This document shows, one piece after another, positions 6,157 to 10,194 of a stretch of DNA of 10,194 bases. The stretch lies in contig VAXF01000079.1 of NCBI GenBank assembly GCA_005888395.1, positions 1 through 10,194 of the forward strand. Direction: 5' to 3'. The notes under the pieces were generated by a model. The model ran no database searches. It was not told where the DNA came from and saw only the letters and a list, made by a program, of their open reading frames with translations. The first letter of the stretch is position 1. Each line of letters starts with the position of its first letter. Source of the DNA: Actinomycetota bacterium. Its GTDB lineage: Bacteria > Actinomycetota > Acidimicrobiia > Acidimicrobiales > AC-25. The translations under genes and the position numbers were made by a program.

Positions 6157-7743
6157 CTATTGCACCACGTTCTCGCCGATAGCCGTGACCTGCGCGCGCG
6201 CCCAGCGGTAGTCGGGCTTGCCCGACGGCGAGCGCACCACCTGCTCCACGAGCACCAGCCGGCGCGGAACCTTGTAGCCCGCGATGAGCGCCCGGGAGTG
6301 CTCGGCCAGGTCGTCGAGCGTCGGGGCCGCGCCTTCTCGCGGTTGCACGACCGCGGCGACGACCTCGCCCCACCGTTCGTCGGGCACCCCGACGACCACC
6401 GCGTCGAACACCGAGGGATGCGCCTTGAGCGCGCCCTCGACCTCCTCGGGGTACACCTTCTCGCCGCCGGTGTTGATCGACACCGACCCCCTGCCGAAGA
6501 GCGTGATCGTGCCGTCTGCCTCGACGGTGGCCATGTCGCCCGGCACGGCCCAGCGCACACCGTCGATCACCGGGAACGTGGCCGCGGTCTTCTCGGGGTC
6601 CTTGTGGTACCCGAGGGGGATCCGGCCGCGCCGGGCGAGGCGGCCGACGACGCCCGAGCCCGGTGTCACGGGCGCGCCGTCGTCGTCGAGAACCTTCGTG
6701 TCGTCGGTGACGTAGAAGCGCGGGTGACTCGCGTCGGCGGCGCCCGCGATCATCTGGCCCTGGCCGCCGGTCTCCGACGCGCCGTAGCCGTCGACGAGCA
6801 GCGTCGAGGGCAGGAGGTGCACGAGGGCGGCCTTGACCGACGGGGAGAGGATCGCGCCGCCCGAAAGGATCACCGACAGCCCCGACAGGTCCCAGCGGTC
6901 GTTGCCGCCGCGCTCGAGCGCCTCGACCAGCGGGCGGGCGAACGCGTCGCCGACGATCACGAGGAACGACACCTGCTCGTCGGCGATGAGCTGCCACAGC
7001 CCTTCGGGGTCGAGATGGTGGTCGGGGGAGATGACGACGGTGCCCCCGGTGTAGAAGGTCGAGAACGCCATCCAGTGGGCGGTGCCGTGCATGAACGGGC
7101 AGGCGGGCAGGGTCCGGGTGCGGCCTCGCCGCGCGCTCTCGGCGACCAGCTCCGGGCGCTCGATGCCGCCGCCGCCGGGGTTGCCTCCCTGGAATGCGCC
7201 GAAGAACACATCTTCGTGGCGCCACATCACGCCCTTGGGCATGCCCGTGGTGCCGCCCGTGTAGAGGATGTAGAGGTCGTCAGCCGAGCGCGGGCCGAAG
7301 TCGCGCGCGTCCGACGCCGACGCCAGCGCCTTCTCGTAGTCGTCGCCGGCGGCGATCGCGGCGCGCAACGACGGGACATCGCCGCGGACGGCGTCGAGCT
7401 TCTCCGTGAACTCGGACTCGTGCACGACGGCCGTGAGGTCGGCGTCGTCGAACAGATAGCGCAGCTCGTCCTCGACGTAGCGGTAGTTGACGTTGACCGG
7501 GACGGCGCGCAGCTTGAAGCAGGCGATCATCCCCTCGAGGTACTCGACACCGTTGTAGAGCCACAGGCCGACGTTGTCGCCGGGGCCGACGCCGTCTTCG
7601 GCCAGCGCGTGTGCCAGCCGGTTGGCCCGCGCGTCGGTCTCTGCGTAGCTGAAGCGCCTGTCGGCGCACACGATCGCCTCGCGCTCGGGCACGGCGTCGA
7701 CGACGATCTCCCACAGGTCGGCCAGGTTGAACTCCACTGTCAC
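6157..7743 (-). CDS. FadD19-like acyl-CoA synthetase
   Basis: A 528-residue adenylate-forming enzyme (ANL superfamily) that uses ATP to activate a carboxylic acid and transfers it to CoA. The AMP-binding P-loop YTGGTTGMPKGV is at 161-172, followed by MWRHED. DGYGASETG is at 318-326, PGDMATVEADG at 401-411, and the hinge and C-terminal segment GRGSVSINTGGEKVYPEEVE at 417-436. The C-terminal catalytic lysine is K509 in SPSGKPDYRWA. The MWRHED, SVSINTGGEKVYPEEVE and SGKPDYRW pattern closely resembles actinobacterial FadD19, which activates sterol side-chain acids in mycobacteria; the actual substrate here is unknown. The start GTG 7743 overlaps the peptidase stop as GTGA, suggesting coupling; GTG 7737 (MEFNLADLW) is a good alternative. 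No membrane segment is seen, and length and motifs are those of a complete enzyme. Confidence 0.92.
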   Translation of the reverse strand: MTVEFNLADLWEIVVDAVPEREAIVCADRRFSYAETDARANRLAHALAEDGVGPGDNVGLWLYNGVEYLEGMIACFKLRAVPVNVNYRYVEDELRYLFDDADLTAVVHESEFTEKLDAVRGDVPSLRAAIAAGDDYEKALASASDARDFGPRSADDLYILYTGGTTGMPKGVMWRHEDVFFGAFQGGNPGGGGIERPELVAESARRGRTRTLPACPFMHGTAHWMAFSTFYTGGTVVISPDHHLDPEGLWQLIADEQVSFLVIVGDAFARPLVEALERGGNDRWDLSGLSVILSGGAILSPSVKAALVHLLPSTLLVDGYGASETGGQGQMIAGAADASHPRFYVTDDTKVLDDDGAPVTPGSGVVGRLARRGRIPLGYHKDPEKTAATFPVIDGVRWAVPGDMATVEADGTITLFGRGSVSINTGGEKVYPEEVEGALKAHPSVFDAVVVGVPDERWGEVVAAVVQPREGAAPTLDDLAEHSRALIAGYKVPRRLVLVEQVVRSPSGKPDYRWARAQVTAIGENVVQ

Positions 7744-9347
7744 ACCGAGACCTGGGCGACGAAGTGACGGGCCGACAGCGGCTCGCCGGTGGCGTCGGCC
7801 ACGAGCTCGTCCCAGCGCTTGGCCGCTCCGGGACGGAAGACGTGCTCGACCAGCCACTTCCCCGCCTCGACGCGGTTGACCACGCCGCCGGCGCACGCCT
7901 TCAGCGCGGCGTCGAGCTGTGAGGCCATCAGCTCGCCGTAGAGATAGTTCTGGTAGTAGACGGGCGCGACCGCGAGGTGGATCTTGGCCGCCCAGTCGGG
8001 TGACCCCACGGCTCCGTCCCCAGCCGCTCTCCCGGAGCGGCTCTCGGGCCGCGCGATGCGCTGGTGCCGTTCGACGAGGTCCCACCACCGCCGGTCGTGG
8101 TCGGCATCGGGGTCGTGGTACAGGCCGCGCTCGAACTGGACCACGACGAGCGCCCACCGCGCGAACACGAGCCCGGCGCCTCGTTGCGTCTCGGCCAGCA
8201 CGGCGCGCGTGCGTTCGAGCCGGTCGGCCGACATGCCACCGACGCCGGCGAGCCAGTCGGGGTCACGGCTGCGGCGCCCGAACAACATTGCGACCGCCTC
8301 GGTGGCCAGCATGTGCGAGGGCGCGCGGAGCACGAACGGAAGGCCGACGTCGATGTAGCGGTCGTAGGCGGCGTGGCCGAACTCGTGCAGCATCGTGCTC
8401 GCCCACCGCTCGTTCGGAACGTTGTTGCTCAGCACCCGCACGTCGCCCTCCCGATCGATGTGGATGCAGAACGCGTGCTGGCTCTTCCCCTCGCGGGAGT
8501 ACAGGTCGCTCTGCTCCATCACCGGGCGCACGTCGAGCCCGAGGCCCTCATAGGTACGCAGGGTGAGCGACTCCAGGTCGGCGGCCGCGAAGTGCTCGTC
8601 GAGATCGAGGCCGGCGACCCGTGGCGGCTCCTGGAAGAACGGGTCGTCGTAGTGCCACGGGCGCAGGTCGCCGACGGCGCAGCCGAAGCGGCCGGCCCGT
8701 TCCGCGTCGAGGCGGCCCTTCCACTCGGCGAACGGCGCGGCGGTGGCCGCGTCGACCTCGTCGAGCGTCGCGAGGAGCCGGTCCTCGTCGAGGTCGTCGA
8801 GGGCCAACGCCATCGCGTAGTGGTCGCGGTAGCCGAGCGACCGGGCGGCCTCGTTCCGGAGCCGAACCAGATCGAGCACCATGGCGGCGACCGCGCCACC
8901 GACCGACTTCGACGCCTCCCACGCCTTGCGCCGGAGGTCGACGTCGTCGGAGTTGAGCAAGATCTCCTCGATGCGGTTGTCGTTCACCCGCTCGCCGTCG
9001 ATCTCGCCGCGATGGGTGTTGTAGACGCCCTCGACCTTGGTCTCGAGCTCGACGATCCGGCGCCTGAGGTCGGCGTCGAGCTGGTTGGGCTGCATCTGCT
9101 GGAAGAGCACGTCGAGCCGGCGCCGTTCGAGGGACCCGCGCGCCGCGCCCTGCCGGGCATCGCTCACGGCTGCAAAGGTGTCGCGGTCGCTGAGCGCCTC
9201 GCGCAGGCGCAGCTCGGCTTCCTGGCGGCGGCGGTCGGTCTCCTCGGACGTGCGGGTGCTGAACTCCCACCACGCTCGCCCGACCTCGACCTCGAGTGGG
9301 CGCAGGCGACCCTCCAGCTCCGTGATCAGATTGGCGACCCCAGGCAC
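7740..9347 (-). CDS. Zinc oligopeptidase, M2/M3-like gluzincin
   Basis: A 535-residue, mostly helical metallopeptidase without a signal peptide, so probably a cytoplasmic enzyme degrading short peptides. The zinc site is H321-E-F-G-H325, with E350 in LATEAVAMLFG as the likely third ligand, 25 residues on. Other family-type stretches are MQPNQLDADLRRRIVELET, LRPWHYDDPFFQEPP, SREGKSQHAFCIHIDREGDV and APVYYQNYLYGELMASQL. The arrangement resembles both ACE-like M2 and thimet-like M3 peptidases, and I cannot separate them by eye. GTG 9347 is preferred to the in-frame ATG 9401 because the longer form would overlap the divergent epimerase-like gene; an AGGA lies 9 nt upstream of GTG. An Arg/Gly/Ala-rich insert at about residues 436-449 interrupts a segment that relatives run directly from RPE to PDWAAKIH. 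Translation is coupled to the acyl-CoA synthetase through GTGA. Confidence 0.88.
   Translation of the reverse strand: MPGVANLITELEGRLRPLEVEVGRAWWEFSTRTSEETDRRRQEAELRLREALSDRDTFAAVSDARQGAARGSLERRRLDVLFQQMQPNQLDADLRRRIVELETKVEGVYNTHRGEIDGERVNDNRIEEILLNSDDVDLRRKAWEASKSVGGAVAAMVLDLVRLRNEAARSLGYRDHYAMALALDDLDEDRLLATLDEVDAATAAPFAEWKGRLDAERAGRFGCAVGDLRPWHYDDPFFQEPPRVAGLDLDEHFAAADLESLTLRTYEGLGLDVRPVMEQSDLYSREGKSQHAFCIHIDREGDVRVLSNNVPNERWASTMLHEFGHAAYDRYIDVGLPFVLRAPSHMLATEAVAMLFGRRSRDPDWLAGVGGMSADRLERTRAVLAETQRGAGLVFARWALVVVQFERGLYHDPDADHDRRWWDLVERHQRIARPESRSGRAAGDGAVGSPDWAAKIHLAVAPVYYQNYLYGELMASQLDAALKACAGGVVNRVEAGKWLVEHVFRPGAAKRWDELVADATGEPLSARHFVAQVSV
8022..8042. repeat. Inverted repeat within the peptidase insert
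   Basis: Perfect 8-bp arms, AGCCGCTC (8022-8029) and GAGCGGCT (8035-8042), flank a 5-nt loop. The hairpin lies exactly in the stretch (about 7998-8045) that encodes the extra residues 435-450 of the zinc peptidase. It shares a GGAGCGG-CTC-like core with the 30-bp repeats at 4271-4360, but the match is short and both are GC-rich, so a common origin is only a possibility. Confidence 0.6.
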
Positions 9348-9366
9348 GGCCGTCGATCCTAGGGGG
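9348..9366. promoter_or_regulatory. 19-bp divergent intergenic, candidate overlapping promoters
   Basis: The start codons of the peptidase (minus, GTG 9347) and the epimerase-like gene (plus, ATG 9367) are 19 bp apart. On the minus strand TAGGAT (9361-9356) fits TANNNT and ends 8 nt before GTG. On the plus strand GATCCT (9355-9360), a weaker match, ends 6 nt before ATG. The two candidates share five bases. An alternative for the peptidase is that AGGA within TAGGAT serves as a Shine-Dalgarno, with the promoter further upstream inside the divergent gene. Confidence 0.35.
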
Positions 9367-10194
9367 ATGCGCGTGGTGGTCACCGGTGGCACGGGCTTCA
9401 TCGGCGGCGCGGTCGTTGAGGAGTTGCGAAGCCGCGGCCACGACGCTGTCGCCGCCAGCCGTCACGGTGACGTGCGTGTCGACGTGGGCGACCCCGGCAC
9501 ACTTCGGGCCGCGTTCGACGGTGCTGACGCGGTTGTCAACTGCGTCCAGTTCACGAACTATCCGATAGAGAACGCGCGCAAGGGCCGTACGTTCGACGAG
9601 GTCGACCGCAAGGGCACCGAGTCGCAGGTCGGCGCGGCCAGGGATGCCGGCGTGGCGCGCTTCCTCTACCTGTCGGGCGCGGGAGCGGATCCTCGCGGAC
9701 CGAAGCACTGGTTCCGCGCCAAGGGTGCGGCCGAGGCAGCGGTCCGAGGCAGCGGCCTGTCGCATTTCGTGCTGCGTCCGTCGTGGGTGTTCGGGCCGCG
9801 CGACGTTGCCCTCAACCGGTTCGTCCCGTTGGCACGCCTCCCGCTGATGCCCGTCATCGGGCCGGGCACGCAGCGACTCGAGCCCGTGTTCGTGCGGGAC
9901 GTGGCGTGGGCCTTCGGTGAAGCCCTCGATCGCGGGACGGAAGGTACCTTCGAGATCGGTGGACCGGAGCGGCTCACGATGGACGATGTGGAGCGAACGC
10001 TGTTGCGGGTGCTCGGACGGCGCCGCCGGCTGCTGCACGTGCCCGCCGGGATGATCCGTACGGCGGCGCGGGCACTCGCCCACGCGCCCGGCCCGCCGCT
10101 GACACCTGACGCCGTGGAGTTCCTGCTGAACGACGCCCTCGCCGACACCGCGCCCCTGGTCGCGGCCCTGCCCGGGCTCCCCCGTACCCGGCTC
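9367..10194 (+). CDS. NAD(P)-binding epimerase/NDUFA9-like atypical SDR (partial)
   Basis: The first 276 residues of a Rossmann-fold protein that runs off the window without a stop. The dinucleotide-binding motif TGGTGFIGG is at residues 6-14, immediately after strand MRVVV. Further SDR landmarks are VVNCVQF (56-62), FLYLSGAGAD (99-108), HFVLRPSWVFGPRD (133-146) and EPVFVRDVAWAF (172-183). In the usual YxxxK active site the tyrosine position is Trp115 (W-F-R-A-K119), so classical dehydrogenase or epimerase chemistry is doubtful. This suits the atypical SDR group related to complex I subunit NDUFA9 and NmrA-like proteins, which often bind the nucleotide without classical catalysis. The start ATG 9367 sits directly after a G-run with no usable Shine-Dalgarno spacing. 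The gene diverges from the zinc peptidase. The substrate is unknown. Confidence 0.85.
   Translation, partial: MRVVVTGGTGFIGGAVVEELRSRGHDAVAASRHGDVRVDVGDPGTLRAAFDGADAVVNCVQFTNYPIENARKGRTFDEVDRKGTESQVGAARDAGVARFLYLSGAGADPRGPKHWFRAKGAAEAAVRGSGLSHFVLRPSWVFGPRDVALNRFVPLARLPLMPVIGPGTQRLEPVFVRDVAWAFGEALDRGTEGTFEIGGPERLTMDDVERTLLRVLGRRRRLLHVPAGMIRTAARALAHAPGPPLTPDAVEFLLNDALADTAPLVAALPGLPRTRL

Noticed and set aside
5938..7767. A plus-strand open frame of about 609 codons
   Set aside because: It is antisense to the acyl-CoA synthetase and the dacB start, both of which show full motif sets. The translation is Arg/Val/Asp-rich and without recognisable domains.
8064..9362. A plus-strand open frame of about 432 codons
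   Set aside because: It mirrors the zinc peptidase, which has HEFGH and conserved segments on the other strand.
9348..9401. Extending the zinc peptidase to ATG 9401
   Set aside because: The extra 18 residues are unlike the family N-terminus and would overlap the first codons of the divergent gene that encode its nucleotide-binding motif.
8548..10083. A minus-strand open frame of about 511 codons
   Set aside because: It overlaps the peptidase in another frame and is antisense to the epimerase-like gene; no domain is visible.

Overview
The window is very GC-rich DNA, with G or C at most third codon positions, many GTG starts and tight gene packing. A biotin synthase followed by the small cysteine-rich partner BsaP, a FadD19-type acyl-CoA synthetase and an ACAD10/11-type acyl-CoA dehydrogenase all point to Actinomycetota. 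An Acidimicrobiia-like or related uncultured lineage is my guess and is not proven by the sequence.

Layout. Bases 1-134 are the 3' end of bioB, followed 2 nt later by a 56-codon gene for a BsaP-like protein (137-307). A duplicated-ATPase ABC-F protein comes next (347-1935), broken by a frameshift near 1256-1266. A 60-residue minus-strand protein (1932-2114) with one membrane helix and a zinc ribbon converges on it, with overlapping stops. Only 18 bp separate that small gene from a plus-strand run: an acyl-CoA dehydrogenase (2133-3283) whose frame is broken at about 2604, an alpha/beta hydrolase (3300-4196), and a second, degenerate alpha/beta hydrolase (4193-4921) coupled by ATGA. The second hydrolase carries three tandem 30-bp repeats and lacks its nucleophilic serine.

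The second half is mostly minus strand: a zinc oligopeptidase (9347-7740), a FadD19-like acyl-CoA synthetase (7743-6157, GTGA overlap) and a secreted D-Ala-D-Ala carboxypeptidase of the PBP4/DacB class (6119-4902). The last converges on the hydrolases with a 20-bp overlap and a strong hairpin just past its stop. A plus-strand NAD(P)-binding epimerase-like gene (9367 to the window end) diverges from the peptidase across 19 bp.

How the genes may work together. The acyl-CoA synthetase, the acyl-CoA dehydrogenase and the two hydrolases suggest activation and oxidation of fatty, branched or sterol-like acids, but they lie in two separate transcription units, so one pathway is only an inference. 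The biotin pair is a clear functional unit. No RNA gene, CRISPR array, insertion sequence or phage gene was seen. This is mainly a housekeeping and catabolic region. The points worth a second look are the two broken genes, the in-frame repeat insertions, the serine-less hydrolase and the two very short divergent intergenic regions with possible overlapping leaderless promoters.
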